Shown: positions 5,992-14,432, counted from the first letter of the stretch. The stretch is 26,435 nt of DNA from Actinomycetota bacterium (GCA_009700485.1 WLLZ01000013.1:1-26435), one strand, 5' to 3'. The notes: generated from the sequence alone by a model not told the origin. Program-made: numbers and translations.

Positions 5992-7157
5992 CCTCTGACG
6001 TCACGATGGCAAGAATCAAGCCGCTACTGGAAAAGGTCGAACGGGCGCTTCCAGAGGCCATCCGGCTGCGCCATGTGATTCATGCGAACCCCTGCATCAG
6101 CGGGCATGAGGCACCTACGGCTGCACTGGTGGCCGCAGCTCTCGGATTCGCTGATGCGCCCGACATAGCAGGAGGCAGGGTCATCAGGATCGGGGCGTCT
6201 CATGGGCCATCCGTGGCCATCCGGGCGGAGTTGGATGCTCTACCCATCAAAGAGCAAACGGCAGCTCCTTGGAGCAGCACCAACGAAGCTATGCACGCAT
6301 GCGGCCATGACGTTCATCTCGCAGCGCTTTTTGCTGTGGCCCATGCACTCGCCGATGAGGTAATCCCCATGGTCGCCCTGCTCCAGCCAAAGGAGGAGTC
6401 GGTACCCGGCGGAGCCCTCGACATGGTGAAGAGTGGCGCACTCCAGACCGCTCAGGTGCAGGCCGTGATCGGTGCGCACGTGCACCCTGGTATCCGGGCC
6501 GGGGAGTTCTCCTCGTTTCCGGGCATCATGAATGCCTCATCCGACGAGTTCACCTTGGTAATCCAGGGGCAGGGAGGGCATGGCGCATATCCCCATGCGA
6601 CCGCCGATCCCGTCCTGGCCGCGGCCTCCGTAATCACCGCCCTGCAACAGATCATCTCCCGTCGTACTGACCCGATGGAACCAACAGTGATTACCGTGGG
6701 CTCGATCCACAGCGGCGTCGCTGCCAATGCCATACCCGATGAGGCGATCCTCACCGGGACCATCCGCGCCTACAGCCCCTCGAACCGAGAGGCCCTGCAT
6801 GAACTGCTCATGGAGACGGTGGGTCATGCAGCAGCAATTCATGGTTGCACTGTGGCGATAGACCTACGCCGCGGTGAGCCCGCCCTGGAGAATGACGAAC
6901 GACTGGCTGTTCGGCTGTCTGAATGGGCGCAGTTGGGCGGCGGGATTCAGTGCGAGCCGCTGCGTTCGTGTGGAGCTGATGATTTTTCCTTTTACGGTCA
7001 AGTCATGCCCAGTGTGATGGCGTTCGTTGGGTCGGGATCGGGCGGTGCAGTCGAGCCCGAACTGCACAGTTCGCGTTTCCTGCCCTCAGACGAGATCATC
7101 CGGGACACAGCCAGGGTAATGATTGCCGGATATCTCGCTGCGTGCGATCAGATGTGA
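5988..7157 (+). CDS. M20-family metal-dependent amidohydrolase (IAA-amino acid/hippurate hydrolase type)
   Basis: A 389-residue member of the M20D peptidase/aminoacylase family. The metal-binding motifs are in order: HACGHDVH (about residue 103), QPKEES (about 133), GAHVHP (about 162) and LHSSRF near the C terminus. The dimerisation domain is marked by QGQGGHGAYPHATADPV (about 196). Family members release amino acids from N-acyl or N-aryl conjugates. ATG 5988 overlaps the upstream stop by 4 bp, so it is the last gene of the rpiR/amidohydrolase/M20 operon. It ends 22 bp from the end of the convergent GMC gene. Two hydrolases in one operon, facing a glutamate-amine ligase, imply release of the product from a conjugated intermediate. 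Confidence 0.9.
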   Translation: MTSDVTMARIKPLLEKVERALPEAIRLRHVIHANPCISGHEAPTAALVAAALGFADAPDIAGGRVIRIGASHGPSVAIRAELDALPIKEQTAAPWSSTNEAMHACGHDVHLAALFAVAHALADEVIPMVALLQPKEESVPGGALDMVKSGALQTAQVQAVIGAHVHPGIRAGEFSSFPGIMNASSDEFTLVIQGQGGHGAYPHATADPVLAAASVITALQQIISRRTDPMEPTVITVGSIHSGVAANAIPDEAILTGTIRAYSPSNREALHELLMETVGHAAAIHGCTVAIDLRRGEPALENDERLAVRLSEWAQLGGGIQCEPLRSCGADDFSFYGQVMPSVMAFVGSGSGGAVEPELHSSRFLPSDEIIRDTARVMIAGYLAACDQM

Positions 7158-7179
7158 CGGGACACTTCCACGTCTCCCC

Positions 7180-8658
7180 CTAAAACTGCGATGGGGGTGC
7201 AGCTTCCGAGAGCGAGACCGCCTCGAAGTCGGACAGTGCTCGGCCCATCAATCCTGCCGTAAGGCGCTCAGCAATCATCACGGTTGGCCAGTGCGTGTTC
7301 GCCGCAGGAACATCCGGCATGATCGAGGTGTCGATAACGTGCACGCCACTTCGGCCGATGAGCCTGCCCTCTAGATCGACTACAGCAGCCGGATCATCGG
7401 GCCGGCCCATGCGACAGGTTCCACATGCGTGGAAGTAGTCACCCATCGTCTCTCGCAGCCATTCATCAATCACGGACGCGGTACGCAGCTCCGTCAGGGA
7501 TGTCCCCCGACTGTCCATCACGACCTCCTCCACGATCTCCGCGAAAGCCCCTGTCTGCAGCACATCGATCATCAGCAAAACCGCCTCGCGCATCGCCTGC
7601 CGATCCAGCGGGTCGGTGAGCATGTTCATATCGATTATCGGAGGCCCCGTCACATCGTCGGGATCCACGTAGACCCGCCCGGTGGATCGCACCGTCATGA
7701 GCGCAGCCATGACGAGTGCCTGGGTTGCGCCATCATCAAGACTTCCGTGCAACGGCAGCAGATGCACATCCCCATTCGCGATGCTCGACGAGGCTCTGAG
7801 GACGACATTGATGCACGCATGATCAATATCCGTGCCTCGCAGTTCCGGATTCAGCACTAGGCGCAGACTGGCCGCCGGATGGTCACACAGGTTCATTCCC
7901 ACCGCAGGATTCTGCAGGCCCGAACGCATGAGGATCGCAGGACTCTCAAAGGCACCGGCGCACAAAACGACGTGATCGGCCGCCAGTTGCTCCCCGCTCA
8001 GGAGTTCAACTCCTACGCACCGGTCACCATCCCACAGCAGGTGAGCCACACCCTCGCCTGTGCGAACACTCACCCGACCCTCCGCACGAGCCGGGTCGAG
8101 CCACATCTCCGCCGTGGACATGCGCGTCGTAGCGTCGGCGCAGAGATAAAGCGGCCCAACTCCATTGGCAGGTGTGTAGGTGTCAACGTCATTCCTGAAC
8201 CCCAACTCAACGCCTGCACCCATGAGGGCACGGTCCACCGGGGTGTAGAAACGTGAATCAGTCTGCAGCGCTCCGCCCTTGATTCGCATGAACCACGGTT
8301 CGACGTCAGCCCAAGCCCATCCGGAGCAGCCCAGATCGTCCGCCCATCTGTCATAGTCCGAAGGGAGACCGGGGAGGCAGATCATTGCATTCACCGCTCC
8401 GGATCCTCCAATCCCATGCCCGCGCATGTACTGCTTGCGATTCGAGCCAGGAAGTCGTGCGGCCGTAATCTTCTCGTTGAACGCCGCCGTCTCTCCCAGT
8501 GCGCGGACCCAGTTCACAGACGCCACGCCCTCGGGACGATTACCTGAATGTCGATCCGGCCCGGACTCGATCAACGTCACCGAGTTCGCGGGGTCCTCGC
8601 TCAATCGCGCCGCGACCACGCACCCGGCGGTGCCGGCTCCAACAACGATGTACCGGAT
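7180..8658 (-). CDS. mftG: GMC-family FAD oxidoreductase, MftG-like (apparent ATC start)
   Basis: With a start at ATC 8658 this is a 492-residue glucose-methanol-choline oxidoreductase. The FAD dinucleotide motif is IVVGAGTAGCVVAARL at the very N terminus, followed by the FAD-contacting acidic ESGPD, the GHGIGGSGAVNAM signature (about residue 85), and the C-terminal catalytic region with YFHACGTCRMG and PAANTHWPTVMIAERL. The length, shorter than choline dehydrogenases (about 540), and proximity to the mft locus suggest MftG, the GMC protein that re-oxidises mycofactocinol; the symbol is an inference. No ATG, GTG or TTG lies upstream of the FAD motif in this frame (TAA at 8703-8701). GTG 8619 falls inside the motif and would destroy it. 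GGAGG lies just upstream of ATC 8658, one base after the aminotransferase stop. Confidence 0.78.
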   Translation of the reverse strand: MRYIVVGAGTAGCVVAARLSEDPANSVTLIESGPDRHSGNRPEGVASVNWVRALGETAAFNEKITAARLPGSNRKQYMRGHGIGGSGAVNAMICLPGLPSDYDRWADDLGCSGWAWADVEPWFMRIKGGALQTDSRFYTPVDRALMGAGVELGFRNDVDTYTPANGVGPLYLCADATTRMSTAEMWLDPARAEGRVSVRTGEGVAHLLWDGDRCVGVELLSGEQLAADHVVLCAGAFESPAILMRSGLQNPAVGMNLCDHPAASLRLVLNPELRGTDIDHACINVVLRASSSIANGDVHLLPLHGSLDDGATQALVMAALMTVRSTGRVYVDPDDVTGPPIIDMNMLTDPLDRQAMREAVLLMIDVLQTGAFAEIVEEVVMDSRGTSLTELRTASVIDEWLRETMGDYFHACGTCRMGRPDDPAAVVDLEGRLIGRSGVHVIDTSIMPDVPAANTHWPTVMIAERLTAGLMGRALSDFEAVSLSEAAPPSQF

Positions 8659-8659
8659 G

Positions 8660-9871
8660 TCAGGCTCCTCCGTATTCTTTGACGGCTGAATCCAATGCCG
8701 TTACGAGCAGATCCACGTCGTTCTCTCTGATCGTCAGTGGTGGCGCAATCCGCACAGTGCTCTGCTGGGTGTCCTTGGCGAGAACACCATTTTTCATCAT
8801 GCTCAGGCATAGTTTCTTGGCCGACACGTCAGGAGCGAATTGCACGCCGGCCCACAGCCCGATGCATCGGATCTCGACCAAGAGATCAGATTCGATCGAG
8901 CGCAGTCCCTCCTCCAGATACTTGCCGAGCACTCGACTTCGCTCCTGATACTCCCCAGTCTCGAGCAGCGCGACGACGGCTGAGCCCACCGCACACGCGA
9001 GCGGGTTGCCGCCGAAGGTGCTGCCGTGGGAGCCCGGCGTGAACACCTCCATTACGTCCCAGTCCGCCGCAATCGCCGAGACAGGCAGTATTCCGCCACC
9101 AAGCGCCTTTCCAAGCACGAGTATGTCGGGCACCACCGCTTCATGGTCGCATGCGAACGTGGCACCGGTCCGCCCCAGCCCCGACTGAATCTCATCCGCG
9201 ATCATCAGGACGTTGTGCTTCGCGGTCAATGTGCGGACGGCGGCAAGGTACCCGGCTGGAGGGATGATCACACCTGCCTCGCCCTGAATTGGCTCGAGCA
9301 GCACGGCGATGGTGTTGTCGTCAATTAGCGCCTCAAGATGGCCCACGTCGCCGAAGGGAACCGAGCGGAATCCGGGCGTGAACGGCCCGAAGCCGGTCCG
9401 ACAATCAGGATCTGTCGAGAACCCCACGATCGTGGTCGTTCGTCCGTGGAAGTTGTTGTCGGCGACGATGATCGTCCCCTGGTCCACCGGGACACCCTTA
9501 CACTCGTAGCCCCAGCGTCGCGCTGCCTTGATGGCCGTCTCCACGGCCTCGGCGCCCGTATTCATGGGAAGGACCGCATCCTTGCCAGTGAGGCGGGAGA
9601 GGTCTGTGCAGAACAGCGCGAATCGATCGTGGTGGAATGCACGGCTCGTGAGAGTCACCCGATCCAATTGGGCACGCAAAGCATTCATCAGAGTCGGGTG
9701 ACGATGACCGAAGTTCAACGCCGAGTAGCCGGAGAGTGCGTCGAGGTACTTGGCGCCATGGATATCGGTCAACCAGATGTCATCGGCTTCCGCAATGACG
9801 ATCGGCAGAGGTGCATAGTTATGAGCAGAATGCTTTTCAAGCGACGAGATGGTCATCTCCTGGAGGGTCAC
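8660..9871 (-). CDS. rocD: Class III aminotransferase, ornithine-oxo-acid aminotransferase type
   Basis: About 403 residues with the ornithine aminotransferase pattern: AHNYAPLPIVI at the N terminus, LDALSGYSALNFGHRHP, MNTGAEAVETAIKAARRWGY, the PLP-binding aspartate in MIADEIQSGLGRTG and the Schiff-base lysine in LVLGKALGGGILP. The enzyme transfers the delta-amino group of ornithine, or another omega-amine, to 2-oxoglutarate, giving glutamate semialdehyde. The start is uncertain: TTG 9880 overlaps the SDR stop, GTG 9871 lies one base after it, and ATG 9856 has AGGAG directly abutting. GTG is used here. It lies within a - strand operon between the SDR and the GMC gene. In this context it may act on an omega-amino intermediate other than ornithine. 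Confidence 0.88.
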   Translation of the reverse strand: MTLQEMTISSLEKHSAHNYAPLPIVIAEADDIWLTDIHGAKYLDALSGYSALNFGHRHPTLMNALRAQLDRVTLTSRAFHHDRFALFCTDLSRLTGKDAVLPMNTGAEAVETAIKAARRWGYECKGVPVDQGTIIVADNNFHGRTTTIVGFSTDPDCRTGFGPFTPGFRSVPFGDVGHLEALIDDNTIAVLLEPIQGEAGVIIPPAGYLAAVRTLTAKHNVLMIADEIQSGLGRTGATFACDHEAVVPDILVLGKALGGGILPVSAIAADWDVMEVFTPGSHGSTFGGNPLACAVGSAVVALLETGEYQERSRVLGKYLEEGLRSIESDLLVEIRCIGLWAGVQFAPDVSAKKLCLSMMKNGVLAKDTQQSTVRIAPPLTIRENDVDLLVTALDSAVKEYGGA

Positions 9872-9872
9872 G

Positions 9873-10712
9873 TCAGCCAAGCTTCTGGGTGGAGCCAGCG
9901 TCGATTGCGAACTTCATGCTCGTGACATACCGGGACTCATCCGAAGCGAGATATACGACCGCGTGGCTGATGTCCTCGACCTCGAGCGCCGGTACATCAA
10001 GCATATGGAAGGGGCGCAGCTCGGCCTCCATTTCAGCGAGGCCCGGATTCTCGAGGTCTGGTCGGAACACCTTGTACACCGGCTCGTTCAAGATCATCTC
10101 GGTGTAGACCGTGCTCGGATGAATAGTGTTGACACGGATGTTGTCGCGAGCCAACTCCGCGGCCAGTGCTCGCATCATGCCGACGATGCCGGCTTTGCTC
10201 GCAGCGTAGCCAACGGCATTCGACTGACCGCGCGTAGCTATCTGCGACGCCGTCATCATGATGGAGCCACCCTTGCCCCGAGCTACCATGCTTGGCAGCA
10301 CGGACTGGACGGCGTTCCATGTCCCGTTCAGGTTGATATCGATCACTGTCTGCCAGCTTTCGCGGCTCAGATTCGGTGCTGCACCCCAGGTGAAGACACC
10401 CGCATTGGCCACCACGACGTCAATGAAGCCGAAGGCCTCCAAGCCCTGCGCGACGACGGCATCAATGGCGTCACGATCTCGAACGTCGGCGTAGCCAGCA
10501 ACGATCTCACCACCCGCCTCCCGGACAAGGCGGACCGTCTCCTGAAGATCGTCTTCCGAGGCAGTTGGATACTCCACGTGCTCCAGCTGGCCTCCACCAA
10601 CGTCGGTGGCGACTATTCGGGCTCCCTCCCGCGCGAGGAAGATTGCGTGAGAACGACCCTGACCTCGTGCTGCGCCGGTGATGAATGCGACCTTGCCCTC
10701 AACTCTGCCCAC
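9873..10712 (-). CDS. Mycofactocin-coupled short-chain dehydrogenase (nicotinoprotein SDR)
   Basis: A 279-residue Rossmann-fold SDR with the mycofactocin-type glycine-rich signature VEGKVAFITGAARGQGRSH at the N terminus. It also has the acidic ATDVGGG position, NAGVFTWG, the active-site set with TAS (about 150) and YAASK (about 164), and a C terminus ending in DAGSTQKLG. The GAARGQGRSHA fingerprint and the insertion after the second strand mark the subfamily that holds NAD(H) tightly and depends on mycofactocin as external electron acceptor. GTG 10712 is preferred as start, because it gives the standard GRVEGKVAFITG N terminus; the frame stays open to 10814. It probably oxidises a hydroxyl group of the pathway intermediate. 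It is flanked by two aminotransferases and lies near the mft locus. Confidence 0.9.
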   Translation of the reverse strand: MGRVEGKVAFITGAARGQGRSHAIFLAREGARIVATDVGGGQLEHVEYPTASEDDLQETVRLVREAGGEIVAGYADVRDRDAIDAVVAQGLEAFGFIDVVVANAGVFTWGAAPNLSRESWQTVIDINLNGTWNAVQSVLPSMVARGKGGSIMMTASQIATRGQSNAVGYAASKAGIVGMMRALAAELARDNIRVNTIHPSTVYTEMILNEPVYKVFRPDLENPGLAEMEAELRPFHMLDVPALEVEDISHAVVYLASDESRYVTSMKFAIDAGSTQKLG

Positions 10713-10773
10713 TGTCTGAGTCCCTATCTCTTCGCTTTGCTTGGTTGCTTTCCTTGCATGCTGAAGCAAACAG

Positions 10774-12102
10774 TCAGATCTTGATGCTGGCTGCGAACGC
10801 CCGGCGAGCGACATCGATCGTCAGGTCAACGTCTTCTTGCGAGGTGGCCGCGCATAACCTGCGGTCGCCATTTGGGAAGGCCGGCTGGATGATGCCACCT
10901 TCCACCATCACCTCATGGAATCGCGCGTACGCAGCAGTGTCCGATCTGAGCGCCTCCCGGAAATTGGAGGGCGCCGTGGGCTGGAAATACACGGCCCACT
11001 CCGAACCCAACCCCACGATCGAGACTTGGGCGCCGGCTTCGGCAGCCGCCTCGCGCAGGCCTGTGCGGACCTGCTCCCCACGAAGATAGAGGCGCTCGAA
11101 GATGTCTTCCGTCTGCATGATCTCAAGAGTCTTTCGTGCCGCAGCCAGTGCATAGGGAGCGGCGTTGTAGGTGCCGTCAATCGTCGCCCGATCTCCTGTG
11201 TATGCCCCCAGGTGGCCCATCAGCACTTCATTACCCGCCAGTCCGGCGAGGGCGAAGCCGTTCGCCACGGCCTTCCCGAACGCCGTCAAGTCCGGAGTGA
11301 CTCCGCAGATGGACTGATACCCGCCGATGGCCGACCTGAAGCCGGTCTTTACCTCGTCGAAGACAAGTACCGAGGAGTGCGCGTCGCACGTGGCGCGGAG
11401 CATCTCCAAGAAGCCTTCCTTCGCAGGGACACAGCCGAAACTGTGCACGTAGGGCTCACAGAACACTGCGGCGATCTCATCTCCGTGATCGGCAAAGGCC
11501 TGCTTGACGGCAACGTCATCATTCCATTCGACCACGATCACGTCGGCGACGGAATCCGGATGCAGACCTCCACCATTGGGTGTGCCCATGGGAGTTGTCG
11601 GCGTGGAGTCAACACGTGCACTTCCGACCGCCACCACATCGCTCCAACCATGGTAAGAGCCATGGAACTTCACAATCTTCCTGCGCCCCGTGGCAGCACG
11701 AGCGAGATGGACCGCGTGCATCGTCGCATCTGTGCCCGAGGTGCAGAAGGCAACCCGCTCAGCACTCGGCATGACTGCGCAGATGATCTCGGCAACCTCT
11801 ACCTCGCCGTACTGCGGTCCGATTCCCGTGAGATCGCACGTGGACATTGCCTTAGTCACCGCTTCGTTGACCCTCGGATCGCAGTGACCCAGCACGATGG
11901 GGCCCCAGGCAAGGAGGTAGTCGACGTAACGCTTGCCTGTCCCATCCCATACATATGAGCCGGAGGATCTATTGATGACCTGATCCCAGCCGACGCGATG
12001 GCCTGAGGATGCGCCTCGCGGGATGACCGACTGCGCTCGCTTCCAGTACGCGGTCTGATCGAGCAAGCTTTCGCCGGATGTTTCTGTAGACGCAGCGGAC
12101 AT
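10774..12102 (-). CDS. Class III aminotransferase, glutamate-1-semialdehyde aminomutase-like
   Basis: A 442-residue PLP enzyme of the class III family close to glutamate-1-semialdehyde 2,1-aminomutases. It shows YWKRAQSVIPRGASSGHRVG at the N terminus, the FCTSGTDATMHAVHLARAAT block, FHGSYHGWSD, the PLP aspartate in LVFDEVKTGFR and the lysine in DLTAFGKAVANGFAL. The true HemL acts in haem synthesis, but such paralogues in catabolic clusters usually transaminate other substrates. ATG 12102 is chosen because AAGGAG sits 4 bp upstream. It is the first gene of the - strand set aminotransferase/SDR/rocD-like/GMC and begins 165 bp after the end of mftF on the same strand, so it could share a transcript with mftR-mftF or use its own promoter in that gap. 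Confidence 0.85.
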   Translation of the reverse strand: MSAASTETSGESLLDQTAYWKRAQSVIPRGASSGHRVGWDQVINRSSGSYVWDGTGKRYVDYLLAWGPIVLGHCDPRVNEAVTKAMSTCDLTGIGPQYGEVEVAEIICAVMPSAERVAFCTSGTDATMHAVHLARAATGRRKIVKFHGSYHGWSDVVAVGSARVDSTPTTPMGTPNGGGLHPDSVADVIVVEWNDDVAVKQAFADHGDEIAAVFCEPYVHSFGCVPAKEGFLEMLRATCDAHSSVLVFDEVKTGFRSAIGGYQSICGVTPDLTAFGKAVANGFALAGLAGNEVLMGHLGAYTGDRATIDGTYNAAPYALAAARKTLEIMQTEDIFERLYLRGEQVRTGLREAAAEAGAQVSIVGLGSEWAVYFQPTAPSNFREALRSDTAAYARFHEVMVEGGIIQPAFPNGDRRLCAATSQEDVDLTIDVARRAFAASIKI

Positions 12103-12267
12103 CAGATCTCCTTGTCGTTGTCCTGAAGGATAACCGTACTGTGCATTACCTCGCGGCTTTGAAGTGATTTTTGTGTGATGGATCATATGAAATCTCCACA
12201 GTCTGGACCCGCCAGCCAATCAGGCTGCGTGACCGAAACTGTCAACTAGTTGGGCATCCGACCACAA

Positions 12268-13707
12268 CTACTTTCTTCGGGGGGTCAGTGCGCGCGGGAG
12301 GCGAACGGCTGGCGTGAGTGGCGCGATGGTCCGGCTGCGAGTGGAGTTGGCGATGACCCCGGTCCCGTAGGCGGCGCCACTGATCAGGCGCAGCGCGAGG
12401 TAACGCGCGGGGTCGATGGGGGGTCGCTGCGTTGTCCATTCCCAAAGGATGGGGGCGAGTATGCACAAGGCTGCTACTCGGGAGATGCGTGATTTGCGCA
12501 CGGTCGCGAGTGATGCAGCACCGATCGGCCACCACTCTCGGCGCAGCAGGTGGCCGATCGCTGCCGTGTCCGCGACGAAACCTTTAGCGACGACCTCCGC
12601 TGCGAGCCGGGTTCGGTCGGGCATCGGGTGTAGTTGCCGTGCGAGCGCGATAGTTTCCGCCGCGATCACGACGCCGGCACCGGTGGGTCGGCCCGCCGCC
12701 AGGAGTGCCAAGGCGGTCAGGTTCCATGCGGATAGGCGGGCCGGGGTGAGGTTGCCGGGGTGCCTTGACTCGAGCGTTGCCGCGGATGTGCCGTAGTCAA
12801 ATCCCCGTTTTATCCATGCGACTGGGTTGCTCCGCGTTTCGTGGGTGACGGTGACTGATGGGTCGTAACGGACCAGCCAGCCGGCTTCGTGAAGCCGCCA
12901 GACGAGATCGACGTCCTCCCCGAGTCGGAGTCTTTCGTCAAAGCCGCCGAGCGCCGAGCGGCGCACGACGAGTGCTGCCGTCGGGACGAAGCCGAGCCGG
13001 GCTCCTGGCTTGACAAGTTCGCGATGGCGTCCCATGTCGAGCGCTGATTGGGCGGATTCGTAGCGTTCAATGGCGGTGCTGAAGGGTCGGCCGGGCCGCA
13101 CCCGGGGCGCGACCGCCGCCAAGGTGGGGTCGTTGAAGTGATGGAGCATCGACTGCGGCCACCCGGTAGGTGCGACGCAGTCGGAGTCGAGGAACGCGAC
13201 GAACTCTGAGGTGGTCTCCCGCAGTCCGGTGTTGCGTGCGGCTGCTGGACCGCGATTGTGGGGATGGCGAATGAGGTGTGCACGATACCTATCGGCAACG
13301 GCCTCAACGGTGGCTGCGTCAACGGATCCGTCATCGATCACCGTTACGTCCTGCGAGTGCAAAGAAGCGAGGCATCGCTCAAGGCTCTGCGCACGATCCT
13401 TCGCCGGGACAAGAACCGAGCAGGAGCTATCGCCCCGATTCGGTCCCGGTAAGGGGAACGCGAATCCGCGGTCTACGAGTTCGCGAAAGACGGCCAGGTC
13501 GTGGCCTGCATGGAGGCCGGCTGCGCCTCGGCGCTGCAGGTCAGCAACGACGGCGCGCGTGCGTGCTGCAAGTCTGCTGATGCGCCACGGTGATCCCCCG
13601 ATGAGTATCGCTCCGTCGGACCATGAGGTGACTCGGGGGTCGAGTGCCAGCACCATGTCGGGGGGCAAGGCGCGGTCGTCAGGTGGCGGGGGGATGGCGG
13701 GCATCAT
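12268..13707 (-). CDS. mftF: Mycofactocin glycosyltransferase MftF
   Basis: A 479-residue GT2-type glycosyltransferase. Visible elements are SVLVPAKDR (start of the GT-A domain, about residue 97), VIDDGS (about 122), the DxD motif as FLDSDCVAP (about 171), and LRLGEDVDLVWRLHEAGW (about 265) with the ED..W catalytic region. The C-terminal third is hydrophobic with several possible membrane helices. MftF adds beta-1,4-linked glucose units to premycofactocin. The ATG overlaps the mftR stop by 4 bp (ATGA), so the two are translationally coupled. In most described loci mftF follows mftE on the same strand; here it is on the opposite strand with mftR. Confidence 0.93.
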   Translation of the reverse strand: MMPAIPPPPDDRALPPDMVLALDPRVTSWSDGAILIGGSPWRISRLAARTRAVVADLQRRGAAGLHAGHDLAVFRELVDRGFAFPLPGPNRGDSSCSVLVPAKDRAQSLERCLASLHSQDVTVIDDGSVDAATVEAVADRYRAHLIRHPHNRGPAAARNTGLRETTSEFVAFLDSDCVAPTGWPQSMLHHFNDPTLAAVAPRVRPGRPFSTAIERYESAQSALDMGRHRELVKPGARLGFVPTAALVVRRSALGGFDERLRLGEDVDLVWRLHEAGWLVRYDPSVTVTHETRSNPVAWIKRGFDYGTSAATLESRHPGNLTPARLSAWNLTALALLAAGRPTGAGVVIAAETIALARQLHPMPDRTRLAAEVVAKGFVADTAAIGHLLRREWWPIGAASLATVRKSRISRVAALCILAPILWEWTTQRPPIDPARYLALRLISGAAYGTGVIANSTRSRTIAPLTPAVRLPRALTPRRK

Positions 13708-14312
13708 CGGTTGCCCTTCGATGGATCGGCGTACTCACGCAGTGCGAAGTCGGTGAGATTGAAGATCTCTTCCAGCGTACGGTCATCACCGTCGAGCCAT
13801 TGCTCATACACCGACAGTGCGATCGCCAACGACACCTGCCCGACCATTCTGGGTACGAGGCTGCTTGCGGGGACATTCAGCCGATCGGCGACATAGTCGG
13901 CGATTACGGCTCGCCATTGGCGGTAGCGCAGGACCGAGTGGGCTTGGAGGCTAGGAGTCCGGAGGATGAGGGTCATGCGCTGGCGATGCTGGGGGAGCGC
14001 CTCGTTGTCGAAGCGGTTAAAGGCGATCATGGCGCGGTGCACGGCCTCGAATAAAGGAATGTGATTGGGCTGGTCCAAGAGGGTCTGCCGGAAATTGGCG
14101 AGACTGGCGTCGAACTGCCCCCAGGGAATGTCGTTCTTGGAGGGGAAGTATCGAAAAAGCGTACGCCGCCCCACGTCGAGAGCGGCGGCGATCTCCTCCA
14201 TGGTGGTTTCCTCGAAGCCCTGCGTCGCGAACAGGTGGAAGGAGACCGCCTCGATTTGGGCGCGACTTGTCACCGGCGGGCGGCCGATCACGGGCTTTTG
14301 GACTGCGCTCAT
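13704..14312 (-). CDS. mftR: TetR-family regulator of the mycofactocin locus, MftR
   Basis: A 202-residue TetR-family protein. The N-terminal HTH is visible as FATQGFEETTMEEIAAALDV followed by GRRTLFRYFPSKNDI. The ligand-binding half contains the MftR-like NRFDNEALPQHRQRMTLILRTP and SSLVPRMVGQVSLAIALSVYEQW. In mycobacteria MftR represses the mft operon and responds to acyl-CoA species; the same role is inferred here. The gene is divergent from mftA, with a 120-bp intergenic region containing an inverted repeat that overlaps a plausible mftA promoter. Its stop overlaps the mftF start, so regulator and glycosyltransferase are made together. Confidence 0.93.
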   Translation of the reverse strand: MSAVQKPVIGRPPVTSRAQIEAVSFHLFATQGFEETTMEEIAAALDVGRRTLFRYFPSKNDIPWGQFDASLANFRQTLLDQPNHIPLFEAVHRAMIAFNRFDNEALPQHRQRMTLILRTPSLQAHSVLRYRQWRAVIADYVADRLNVPASSLVPRMVGQVSLAIALSVYEQWLDGDDRTLEEIFNLTDFALREYADPSKGNR

Positions 14313-14339
14313 ATCAGGCCGAAGGTAGCAGTCATTTCG

Positions 14340-14365
14340 AAGACAATCTCGTAAACTCTTGTCTT
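14340..14365. promoter_or_regulatory. Candidate MftR operator (inverted repeat)
   Basis: AAGACAA (14340-14346) and TTGTCTT (14359-14365) form a perfect 7-bp inverted repeat with a 12-bp spacer, midway between mftR and mftA. Spacing and symmetry suit a TetR dimer or pair of dimers. The right arm overlaps the proposed -35 of mftA. Binding by MftR is inferred from position only. Confidence 0.5.
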
Positions 14366-14388
14366 TTGGCGCTCAGTGCCATTATATT
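14359..14388 (+). promoter_or_regulatory. Candidate promoter of mftA
   Basis: TTGTCT (14359-14364) and TATATT (14383-14388, 5 of 6 to TATAAT) are 18 bp apart and 45 bp upstream of the mftA ATG. The -35 lies within the right arm of the inverted repeat, so binding there would block transcription. Confidence 0.5.
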
Positions 14389-14432
14389 AGGGAGACCTAC
14401 TTAGCTGGCAGACCGATTCGGAAGGATTCACG

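Noticed and set aside
9849..10784. 311-codon open frame on the + strand
   Set aside because: Antisense to the mycofactocin SDR gene; low-complexity composition typical of shadow frames in GC-rich genes.
10915..11958. 347-codon open frame on the + strand
   Set aside because: Antisense to the GSA-aminomutase-like gene, which has clear PLP-enzyme motifs.
12217..12245. Promoter for the aminotransferase operon from TTGACA (reversed at 12245-12240)
   Set aside because: The -35 matches perfectly, but the hexamers at 17-18 bp spacing (TGATTG, GATTGG) are very poor -10 elements, so I did not list it.
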